Below, one piece after another: positions 1-7,463 of a stretch of DNA of 64,000 bases. The stretch's first letter is position 1; each line of letters starts with the position of its first letter. The position numbers were made by a program, and so were the translations under genes. Origin of the DNA: JAIOSM01 sp023143455 (lineage in GTDB: Bacteria; Desulfobacterota; Desulfobacteria; Desulfobacterales; Desulfobacteraceae); assembly GCA_030632885.1 (NCBI GenBank), contig DAOVTW010000012.1, positions 1-64,000 on the forward strand, written 5' to 3'. A model generated the notes under the pieces. It ran no database searches. It worked only from the letters and a program-made list of their open reading frames with translations, and had not been told where the DNA came from.

Positions 1-1
1 C

Positions 2-703
2 GGAACAGACAACTGGAGTGCAGCAGGCATAAGCCTTACCGAGGGTGAGAACATAATAACAATAACAGCTACAGACGCAGTTGGTAACGAGTCAACAGAT
101 CAGTTGACAGTGACCTATGTAATACCGGATACAATCGAGCCGGCAATTGTAATAAGTTCACCAACATCAGATGCCAGCTATAATACAAAAGTTGGTAATA
201 TAACTCTCAGCGGAACAGCATCAGATAACAAGGCAGTAGCACATGTTACCTGGACAAACTCAGCAGGTGGAAACGGCATAGCCTCAGGAACAGAAAGCTG
301 GAGTATTGCAGGTTTAGGTCTGACAGAAGGAGAGAATATAATTGCCGTAACAGCCAGGGATGAAGCAGGGAATGAATCTTCAGATTCAATTACCATTCAG
401 TATAGTGCGCAAACAATAGATACAACTCTACCAGTGATTAGTGTGAATAGCCCTACAACTGGTAGATATCTTTTTACCCGGAGCGCTTCAGTGAGTCTCA
501 GTGGTAATGCATCTGATAATATTGGAATAAAAGAGATACTCTGGAATAATTCAAAAGGTGGTGATGGTAAAGCTTCCGGGACTTCAGATTGGAGTGTTTC
601 TGATATTGCACTGGCAAAGTACTGGAATGCTATAACAATAACAGCAATTGATTTTTCCAGTAATAAATCCGTTCATACATTATATGTTTTTAGTTGGTAT
701 TAA
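2..703 (+). CDS. Secreted Ig-like repeat protein, C-terminal fragment (5' end outside window)
   Basis: The frame is open from the first bases of the window to a TAA at 701-703, so this is the C-terminal ~233 residues of a longer protein. It holds the end of one repeat and two more complete repeats of about 95 residues. Each has a proline-rich strand (ISSPTS, VNSPTT), an LSGTASDN/LSGNASDN strand, a central W (VTWTNS, ILWNNS), a short W-S strand, and a final NxITxTAxDxxGN-type strand. This is the layout of bacterial Ig-like/cadherin-like surface modules, which usually mediate adhesion or carbohydrate contact. No anchor or sorting signal follows the last repeat. A TTG at 104 could be miscalled as a start, but the repeat continues upstream of it. 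Function beyond 'extracellular repeat protein' cannot be given. Confidence 0.8.
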   Translation, partial: GTDNWSAAGISLTEGENIITITATDAVGNESTDQLTVTYVIPDTIEPAIVISSPTSDASYNTKVGNITLSGTASDNKAVAHVTWTNSAGGNGIASGTESWSIAGLGLTEGENIIAVTARDEAGNESSDSITIQYSAQTIDTTLPVISVNSPTTGRYLFTRSASVSLSGNASDNIGIKEILWNNSKGGDGKASGTSDWSVSDIALAKYWNAITITAIDFSSNKSVHTLYVFSWY

Positions 704-724
704 CTATTTAATATTTTAAATAAG

Positions 725-759
725 AATCGGGATTTTCGTAAGAAGGTCCCGATTTTTTA
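725..759 (+). terminator. Rho-independent terminator after the repeat protein
   Basis: AATCGGGA (725-732) pairs with TCCCGATT (747-754). Further T-G and T-A pairs extend the stem inward to a six-base loop, and the stem runs into a T tract. It lies 21 bases after the stop codon. Confidence 0.85.
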
Positions 760-926
760 TATACTATTTCAATTCCTCTTTTGACTATACTCCCAAAAAC
801 TATATCATTTCCAAAACGAGCACAGCATTTTAAAATATGAAAAGAAAACTAAAATAAAGACAAGTTTTGTCAAATTATGGCAAAAAATATTATAAAAAAA
901 TAAAAATTTCTATTTTTAAATAAAAA

Positions 927-1869
927 TTGAAAAAAAATTTAAATTATTTCACAGCAGTAATTATTATAGGGACAGTTTTGTTTTTTTGGGATGGTCCGGA
1001 TTATCATGCTAATAGATCAATAAAATATATATGGAATTTCGGACATATCATATCATATCATATTTTATTGTATATTAAGTTATGTTTTGCTTTTAAACTG
1101 GAATAAACTAAAATTAAAATCTTATTATTATCAAGTTCTGTGGGTAGTGATAATAACATTTTTTCTTGGATTGATAGTCGAGCTAATCCAGGCAGGCATT
1201 AATAGGACCCCTGATATCGGTGATTTGGTGAGGAATTTTATAGGTTCCTTTATTGCACTTTTTTTCTTCGCACCTAAAAAAAATGAAATGGGTTTTTATA
1301 AATTATGTTTATCAAAATCTATCCTTATTTTACTTATAGCATTTCAAATACTGCCTATAATAAATTTTTTACGAGATGAGCGGCATGCGAATATAGAATT
1401 TCCTCTATTGTCCGGGTTTGAATCAAAATTAGAGCCTTCACGTTGGACAGGAGATGCAGATTTTGTTCTTAGTAAAGAAATAAAAACTACAGGAAATTCA
1501 TCATTAAAAATTTTTCTCAACACGTCAAAATATTCAGGGGTTTCGTTAAAATATTTTCATAGAGAATGGGGACCCTATAATATTCTTTCCTTTAAAATTT
1601 TTAACCCAAAAAATGATTTTCTTAAAATAACATGCAGAATACATGATAAAAAACATACAGAAGGTGAACAGGCCTATACTGACAGATTTAACAAGACATA
1701 TACCCTTTTTACGGGTTGGAATCCAATAGAAGTCAATTTAAATGAGGTATACAAAGCGCCATTAAGGCGAAAAATGAACATGAATGAGATCAATGGGTTT
1801 GGAATTTTTGTAATTTCTCAGAAGGAAAATAAAATTATTTATCTTGATGATGTAATGCTTAAAAAGTGA
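927..1869 (+). pseudogene. VanZ-like membrane protein with C-terminal carbohydrate-binding-like domain, frame broken at a (CATAT)4 repeat
   Basis: Two frames together encode one VanZ-family protein. From a TTG at 927 the frame gives a first membrane segment, then FFWDGPDYHANRS and IWNFGHI, the usual N-terminal VanZ pattern, and then stops at 1104. The next frame, open from 1024 to 1869, supplies LLLNW, a second helix, and the signature VELIQAGINRTPDIGDLVRN. A C-terminal beta-rich domain of about 150 residues follows and resembles CIA30/carbohydrate-binding modules. The frame change falls at four copies of CATAT (1044-1063). Five or two copies would restore one frame of about 315 or 310 residues. 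It may be phase-variable, a true pseudogene, or a sequencing error. A TTG at 1087 could start the downstream part alone, but this would lose conserved N-terminal residues. No convincing ribosome site precedes 927. The VanZ family includes teicoplanin-resistance proteins; the role here is unknown. Confidence 0.7.
1044..1063 (+). repeat. (CATAT)4 pentanucleotide tandem repeat inside the VanZ-like gene
   Basis: Four perfect copies of CATAT stand exactly where the coding potential changes frame. Gain of one unit or loss of two puts the two halves in frame, as expected for slipped-strand switching. Confidence 0.85.
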
Positions 1870-1944
1870 TTTTTTCTTTTGACATTGCCTTTTGATAAGC
1901 TTTTTGGTATGCTTTTAAGATATTATCTCTAAAGGAGAATTATT

Positions 1945-3153
1945 ATGCCGGCTTATCGATGCAAAATTACTTCAAAAGATGGACAGATGATGGAAAGAGT
2001 TATTCAGTCAGGATCTGTGTCTTCTTTGAAGAAAATGATTGCAAGAGAGGGCAGGTTTCTTGTTAATGCTGAAAAAACATCTGATCGTTTTTCCCTGTCT
2101 GGTCTTTTTAGCAGACAAAAACTCAAGGCAAAGGATTTTTATTCATTTAATCAGGAATTTTTAACTTTACTCAGGGCTGGGCTGCCAGCTGTAGTTGCTT
2201 TTGACGGGATTATTGAAAATCAGGGAGACTCTTATCTCGCAAGTATTTTAAAGAGCATCAGGAACGATATCTCCGAGGGTGAATCATTACCTGCAGCATT
2301 TGAGAAGCATGAAGGTTTTTTTTCTCCGCTTTATATCGCAGTTTTGCGCTCAGGGGAGGTTAGTGGTAGTATTCCCGATGCAATTGAAGAGTTTCTTGAA
2401 TATTTCGAGAGATCCAGGGAGATCCGACAGAAAATCAAGGCTGCATCAGTTTATCCTGCAATTTTAACGTTCTGTTCCATATGTGTGATGGTATTTCTGA
2501 TTGTTTTTGTTGTCCCGGTCATTACAGGGAGTTTTGTGGAAGCCAACGCTGAACTACCGCTTTTTACCAGGATTTTGCTTCAGTTTAGTGATCTGATCCG
2601 GTTCTATTACTGGGCTATTATCATTGGTGTTGTTTTGTTGGTTTATGGTATATATTACTGTTTAGGAACAGAGCAAGGGAAGCTGTTCTTTGATACGTAT
2701 TATTTGAAGTTGCCATTTGTTGGGGAACTTTCCATTATTTATTCAACAGCTTTATTTTCTTCTTCCCTTTCAACTGTCCTGAGTGGGGGGACCCCTTTAA
2801 CTCAAGCTATTAATATTTCATGCAGGCTTATAAATAATATTTTTATAATGGAGAAAATTCAAAATGCTGCATATACGATTGAACAGGGAGAGGGATTTGC
2901 AAACGCAGTTGGAAAAATTAAAGTTTTTCCAGATATGGCATTAAGAATGTTTGCAGCCGGAGAAGAAGGAGGAAGCCTTGAAAAAGTATTAAAGGATGTC
3001 GCATATTTTTACGAAAGAGAAGTAGAGAATAAGCTTACCATAGTGGCTTCAACCATTGAACCTGTTCTCATGATATTGATGGGTTTTATTATAGGTTTTA
3101 TTATAGTTGCTATGTATATGCCGATTTTTCAATTGGCAGAGACCATGGCATAA
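1945..3153 (+). CDS. gspF: GspF/PilC-family inner-membrane platform protein
   Basis: This is the polytopic inner-membrane platform of a type II secretion or type IV pilus machine, which connects the cytoplasmic ATPase to the growing pseudopilus. The 402 residues are the usual length. Two T2SSF domains lie at about 72-195 and 275-395. The first contains FNQEFLTLLRAGLP, and the second has the matching FSSSLSTVLSGGTPL and MFAAGEEGGSLEKVL. Three hydrophobic segments lie near 172-195, 221-243 and 370-395. The ATG has AAAGGAG nine bases upstream. It is the first gene of the pilus-like operon; the next gene begins 16 bases after its stop. Confidence 0.93.
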   Translation: MPAYRCKITSKDGQMMERVIQSGSVSSLKKMIAREGRFLVNAEKTSDRFSLSGLFSRQKLKAKDFYSFNQEFLTLLRAGLPAVVAFDGIIENQGDSYLASILKSIRNDISEGESLPAAFEKHEGFFSPLYIAVLRSGEVSGSIPDAIEEFLEYFERSREIRQKIKAASVYPAILTFCSICVMVFLIVFVVPVITGSFVEANAELPLFTRILLQFSDLIRFYYWAIIIGVVLLVYGIYYCLGTEQGKLFFDTYYLKLPFVGELSIIYSTALFSSSLSTVLSGGTPLTQAINISCRLINNIFIMEKIQNAAYTIEQGEGFANAVGKIKVFPDMALRMFAAGEEGGSLEKVLKDVAYFYEREVENKLTIVASTIEPVLMILMGFIIGFIIVAMYMPIFQLAETMA

Positions 3154-3169
3154 AACTTGGCATAATAAA

Positions 3170-4906
3170 ATGACAAATTTAAAACTTAAAAAGAAAAAAC
3201 TGATTGGTGACATAGCTGTTGAACTTGGGTATATCACTCAGGAACAAAAAGACGCCATCCTTATTAAACAAAATATTGCTGACAGAAGGATGGGGCAGTT
3301 TTGTTTTGAAGAGGGATTGATTACAGATGAACAATTAGCCAGGCTCATTGCTAAACAGTTTTCCTGTAAATATGCAAAGATCGACAACATGAATCAGCCT
3401 GAGTTGTTAAACATGTTAAGCATTGATTTCATAATACAAAACAAGATTGTTCCGTTCAGTTTTTTAGATGATGTTCTTGTTTTTGCTATTGCTGACCCAG
3501 TTGATTATTTCCGTGTGGTAGAAGAAATTGAGGTTCTTATCGAATACGAGTTTACTTTTGTGGTTGTCAGTTTTAAAAAACTGGATGCATTGATTAAAAC
3601 GCTGGAATCGTCAAGAAATATGATTGATATTTCAGAAGAGATGCGCCTTCCTGTAGTTAGAGAATCTGATAAGGGTGACTATGAAATTTCGACTGAAAAG
3701 GTGTCTTCACAAGAGAGCCCGATTGTAAAATTAGTAGACTCAACTATTCTTGATGCTATTAGTAAAAACGCCTCAGATATTCATTTTGAAGGGACTTCTA
3801 AAGGACTGATAATTAGATACAGAATTGATGGTATGCTGTATCAGATAATTGATCCTTTGGACATTGGGAATATGAATCCTGTGATATCCAGACTAAAGGT
3901 AATGTCGGAACTTGATATTTCAGAAAAACGGATTCCCCAGGATGGCAGGTTTAAATTAAAGATTAAGAACAGATTTGTTGATTTCAGGATTTCTCTATTA
4001 CCGACTATATTTGGAGAGAATGCTGTGATAAGAATTCTGGATCAACAGCGCATGACTCTCATAACAAGTGACCTCAGTTTGGAAGGGTTGAAGCTTGACA
4101 AAAGAGAATTGTTCAGGTTAAGACGGCAGATCAAGGCACCCTATGGTATGTTTTTGATGACAGGACCAACCGGGAGCGGGAAAACGACGACCCTTTATCG
4201 TGCCTTATCAGAGGTTAATACCAAGAATACAAAAATTATCACTATCGAAGATCCGGTTGAATATCAGTTGGAAGGTATTATGCAGATTCCGGTTAACGAA
4301 AAAAAAGGGCTGACATTCTCTCGCGGATTGCGATCCATACTTCGTCATGATCCTGATAAGATTTTGCTGGGCGAAATAAGAGATTCAGAGACAGCACAGA
4401 TTGCTATCCAATCAGCACTTACAGGTCACCAGGTGTTTACAACTGTTCATGCAAATACCTCATTTGAGGTGGTTAACAGGTTTATTCATATGGGGATTGA
4501 GCCTTATAATCTGGTTTCTGCGCTGAACTGCATTATTGCCCAGAGGTTAATCCGGATACTTTGTAATTGTAAGGTCAAAAGAAAAATTTCTGACCTGTCT
4601 CTTGCTGAATCCGGGCTTGACCCTGCAAAATATAGAAAATACACTTATTACAAATCTTATGGGTGTGAAAGGTGCAAGGGCACGGGTTACAGTGGCAGAA
4701 AAGCTATAATTGAGCATGTTGAGCTTGATGGTGATATGAGGGAAATGTTCATAAAAAGAGCGTCTGTTGCTGCTATGAAAAAAAGTGCATTAAGAAGAGG
4801 AGTTGTTTTTTTAAGAGATGCTGCTATAAATGAAATGATTCGGGGTGTGACAACACTTGAAGAAGTCAATCGGATTACGTTTATAGATCAGGATGGCATG
4901 CGATGA
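3170..4906 (+). CDS. gspE: GspE/PilB/MshE-family secretion ATPase
   Basis: A hexameric cytoplasmic ATPase that drives pseudopilus or pilus extension. An N-terminal MshEN/T2SSE_N domain (about 1-150) has the LGYITQEQKDAIL and EGLITDEQLARLIA repeats that in MshE relatives bind c-di-GMP. The motor domain carries Walker A GPTGSGKT (about 332-339), Asp box (ITIEDPVEYQ), Walker B (ILLGEIRD), His box (TGHQVFTTVHAN), and a tetracysteine zinc site (CNC ... CERC). The ATG at 3170 is preferred over an upstream in-frame start at 3107 that would overlap gspF, because family homology begins just after it (LIGDIAVELG). The stop overlaps the next start by 4 bases, which indicates translational coupling. Confidence 0.94.
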   Translation: MTNLKLKKKKLIGDIAVELGYITQEQKDAILIKQNIADRRMGQFCFEEGLITDEQLARLIAKQFSCKYAKIDNMNQPELLNMLSIDFIIQNKIVPFSFLDDVLVFAIADPVDYFRVVEEIEVLIEYEFTFVVVSFKKLDALIKTLESSRNMIDISEEMRLPVVRESDKGDYEISTEKVSSQESPIVKLVDSTILDAISKNASDIHFEGTSKGLIIRYRIDGMLYQIIDPLDIGNMNPVISRLKVMSELDISEKRIPQDGRFKLKIKNRFVDFRISLLPTIFGENAVIRILDQQRMTLITSDLSLEGLKLDKRELFRLRRQIKAPYGMFLMTGPTGSGKTTTLYRALSEVNTKNTKIITIEDPVEYQLEGIMQIPVNEKKGLTFSRGLRSILRHDPDKILLGEIRDSETAQIAIQSALTGHQVFTTVHANTSFEVVNRFIHMGIEPYNLVSALNCIIAQRLIRILCNCKVKRKISDLSLAESGLDPAKYRKYTYYKSYGCERCKGTGYSGRKAIIEHVELDGDMREMFIKRASVAAMKKSALRRGVVFLRDAAINEMIRGVTTLEEVNRITFIDQDGMR

Positions 4907-5835
4907 AATATTTTAAGACCAGCCGGCTAAAAATAGGTGTTGAGGTTTTAGCTGAAAAAATTATTCTGGCGCAGATTGAAAAAAAAGGCAAGTCATGTAT
5001 AGTCCAACAATTATCTCACAGCATAGTTGCGCCGAACATTCTAAAGCCGTTATTTAAAAAGGAAAATATTCTGGATGAAAAGGCATTTGTTCAATGCATG
5101 AGAAAAAGCCTTAAGAAGGTTAAAGCTAAATTAATCGGTGTTTCTTTACCTGATGCCTGCTTTAAAGTCTTTATTAAAAAATTTAGAGAGCTGCCGACAA
5201 AAGAGCATGAGATAAAAGATATGGTAGTGTGGAGCATTGCTGATTCTTTAAGTATTCCTGTTGATGAATTAAGAATATCCTGGGAAAATATGGGTAAAAA
5301 CAGTGAAAACTATTATGTTTTTCTTATTGTTCTTGGTATGAATACTGTTCTGGAACAGTATGAACGTGTTATAAAGAAAAGTGGAGCTATTGCTGTACTG
5401 CTTGCTCCTGTCGGATTGAACCGTTTTAATTTTTATGCTGAAAAAATTACTGAAATTGGCAATAATTTTTATCTTAGTCTTTTTGATGATAGTTTAACTG
5501 CTTTTGTTTTTTTAAATGGCATCCCAATATTTTATAAAGTGATAAAAAAAGGATTGATCCGCGGCAAGGGAGCAAGTGCTGTTGAAGATATGGACATGCT
5601 GCTTCAATATTTTTTTTCTAAACATCCTGACTTTGATATAGATAAATTTTTCATTGCTTCCCATATTAAATCTGATCTTCAGATAGAGCAATTGTTAGAA
5701 GATATCAACCCTGTTGAGTTCATAATTATTGATGAAGCAGAACTTGCTTATTTTGACCAGGCATTTAAGACACGACCAGGGCATCAGCCATTATCTTTTT
5801 ATTCAAGTGCTTTAGGTACAGCACAAAGTATATAG
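4903..5835 (+). CDS. PilM/MshI-like actin-fold assembly protein
   Basis: At 310 residues, in the position normally held by PilM (after the ATPase, before PilN), this looks like the actin-like cytoplasmic adaptor that recruits the inner-membrane PilN/PilO pair. The N-terminus (LKIGVEVLAEKIILAQIEKKG) resembles the first strands of the actin fold, and VSLPDACFKVFIKKF and LSLFDDSLTAFVFLNG fit later strands. The nucleotide-binding motifs are poorly conserved, more as in MSHA MshI or GspL cytoplasmic domains than in typical PilM. It overlaps gspE by 4 bases (ATGA). The assignment rests on context as much as on sequence. Confidence 0.7.
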   Translation: MKYFKTSRLKIGVEVLAEKIILAQIEKKGKSCIVQQLSHSIVAPNILKPLFKKENILDEKAFVQCMRKSLKKVKAKLIGVSLPDACFKVFIKKFRELPTKEHEIKDMVVWSIADSLSIPVDELRISWENMGKNSENYYVFLIVLGMNTVLEQYERVIKKSGAIAVLLAPVGLNRFNFYAEKITEIGNNFYLSLFDDSLTAFVFLNGIPIFYKVIKKGLIRGKGASAVEDMDMLLQYFFSKHPDFDIDKFFIASHIKSDLQIEQLLEDINPVEFIIIDEAELAYFDQAFKTRPGHQPLSFYSSALGTAQSI

Positions 5836-5846
5836 GAAAACGCAAC

Positions 5847-6362
5847 ATGAAACCTGTAACCATTAACCTTTCTTTGTATATAAATATTTTGCGAAAAATA
5901 TTTTTGGTTACGGCGATTATATTGGGGTTTGCAGCTTTTGTGTTTACAGCGATTAATATTTATGGTTATATTGCAAACAGGAACACTGTCACGGACTACC
6001 AATCAAGGATTGAGAAACTTAAAAAGCAGGCTGAAAATAAGGAACTTAAAAAATTAAAAAAAGAATTTAACTACCTGACACCGTTAATTGAGAGAGATTT
6101 ATTCCCTTTACCATTGTTTTTGACTGAAATTGAGAAAAATAAACCTGATAAAATCGATATTAACGAACTTACTTTCTCTGAAACACTAAAAACGGTTACT
6201 ATTAAGGGAGAATCACATTATGTAGAATCAGTGTCAGCTTTTCTAATTGAGATGGAAAAATCAAAATATTTTAGTGTTAACCTTATCAGGCAGGTAATTA
6301 AAGAAGATCGCAGTATCATGTTTGAGTTAAAAGCTGAATGGAAAGAAGATGAAAAAAGTTAA
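5847..6362 (+). CDS. PilN-like bitopic inner-membrane protein
   Basis: The 171 residues comprise a short cytoplasmic N-terminus, one membrane helix (about 11-35, rich in I, F, A), a Lys/Glu-rich coiled coil (about 48-75), and a small alpha/beta domain with the pattern PDKIDINELTFSETLKTVTIKGES. This is the normal build of PilN/GspL periplasmic parts. It starts 11 bases after the PilM-like gene and overlaps the next gene by 14 bases, as expected for proteins that assemble together. Sequence similarity is low, so the family call depends on topology and gene order. Confidence 0.7.
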   Translation: MKPVTINLSLYINILRKIFLVTAIILGFAAFVFTAINIYGYIANRNTVTDYQSRIEKLKKQAENKELKKLKKEFNYLTPLIERDLFPLPLFLTEIEKNKPDKIDINELTFSETLKTVTIKGESHYVESVSAFLIEMEKSKYFSVNLIRQVIKEDRSIMFELKAEWKEDEKS

Positions 6363-6873
6363 AATTATTATTTATATTTGTGTCTTTGCCATACTCTGCA
6401 ATATTGCTGTGAAATTTTTTATTATTGGTAATCAATCAAAGTATATTTCTTTTCTTCAAAAAAAAGCAGTAGCTGTTCGAAGTGATACTAGCTCAGCGTT
6501 TGAAAGATCAGAGCGGCAAATATCAAAACAGTATAATGATATCAAGATGATTATGAATGAAATTCCTAAGGAATTTTCTTTTTCAGAATATGCTGTAAAG
6601 GTCAGATCGTTGATTGATGCGAATCAACTTGTTATTGAAGACAGCCTGATATTCAACCCTAAAGAGACTGAAAGCCCTTTTTTACTTGTATACAATACAA
6701 ACATCATAGTTACAGGTAATTATTCAAATATTAAACAATTTATTGCTGATATTCAAAACCTAAAAGGATTAAAGGATTTGAATTCAGTGAGTATGACAAG
6801 GGACGAAAAATATAGGGATATAATTAAATTAAGTTTAAGATTATCTGTTTTCTTAAGAAAAGGAACAGTATGA
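6349..6873 (+). CDS. PilO/GspM-like bitopic inner-membrane protein
   Basis: The 174 residues begin with a membrane helix right after the start (VKIIIYICVFAILCNIAVKFFII), followed by a coiled-coil stretch (SSAFERSERQISKQYNDIKMIMNEIP) and a ferredoxin-like fold ending in strands (YNTNIIVTGNYSNIKQFIADIQ). This matches PilO/GspM, the partner of PilN in the alignment complex. It overlaps the genes on either side (14 and 4 bases). Confidence 0.68.
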   Translation: MKKVKIIIYICVFAILCNIAVKFFIIGNQSKYISFLQKKAVAVRSDTSSAFERSERQISKQYNDIKMIMNEIPKEFSFSEYAVKVRSLIDANQLVIEDSLIFNPKETESPFLLVYNTNIIVTGNYSNIKQFIADIQNLKGLKDLNSVSMTRDEKYRDIIKLSLRLSVFLRKGTV

Positions 6874-7463
6874 AATTGAATAAACAATATATTGTTTTTA
6901 TAATTGTTTTTATCCTGTTGATTATTTCAATCATGTACCGTGTAAAAAATCCTTTTATGCAAGAAGAGGTTGACACACTAACCTATACCGGGAAGAAATC
7001 AGATAAAATCAGCCTTGGACAAAACAGAAGTAAAACAGGGGACAGTCAATTTTATTCACTTGTGTCAAGATTTTTAAATAGATCTGAAGTTTCCGGAGAG
7101 ATAGCCAATGATTTGTTTTCCCTGTATAATAGCTCAGATTATTTAAAAGGAAAAGCAGACATTACGGGTACAAATGGAGAAAGTATTCAGGAAGAAAGAA
7201 TTAATGACGAAGGTATTGAAGAATGTCCTGTCTCAAAAACAAGTAAAGCCCTTCTTTCTTACAAGTTTTATGGTACTTATAAAAGCCAGGGAACAAGAGC
7301 TATTTTTTTAGTCAAAGACAAACTGGTACTTGTTGCCCGTGTGGGTGATCGTATTGATGGTAAATATTTAATTGAAGAGCTTCAGGATAACTATATACGG
7401 CTTAAAGCACTGGATTTAAATGAAACGATACATATTGACATGAGGGAATTTAATAATGAGTAA
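6870..7463 (+). CDS. GspC/PilP-like periplasmic connector protein
   Basis: The 197 residues have one N-terminal membrane helix (YIVFIIVFILLIISIMYRV), an extended linker, and a compact C-terminal beta domain (about 120-195). The domain contains LSYKFYGTYKSQGTRAIFLVKDKLVLVARVGD and LIEELQDNYIRLKAL, the homology-region pattern of GspC and PilP that docks on the secretin N-domain. Its place directly before the secretin gene supports this. It overlaps the PilO-like gene by 4 and the secretin by 8 bases. Confidence 0.65.
   Translation: MKLNKQYIVFIIVFILLIISIMYRVKNPFMQEEVDTLTYTGKKSDKISLGQNRSKTGDSQFYSLVSRFLNRSEVSGEIANDLFSLYNSSDYLKGKADITGTNGESIQEERINDEGIEECPVSKTSKALLSYKFYGTYKSQGTRAIFLVKDKLVLVARVGDRIDGKYLIEELQDNYIRLKALDLNETIHIDMREFNNE

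Noticed and set aside
1879..1926. Promoter before gspF (TTGACA at 1879-1884)
   Set aside because: The candidate -10 boxes are at the wrong spacing (about 23 bases) or match poorly.
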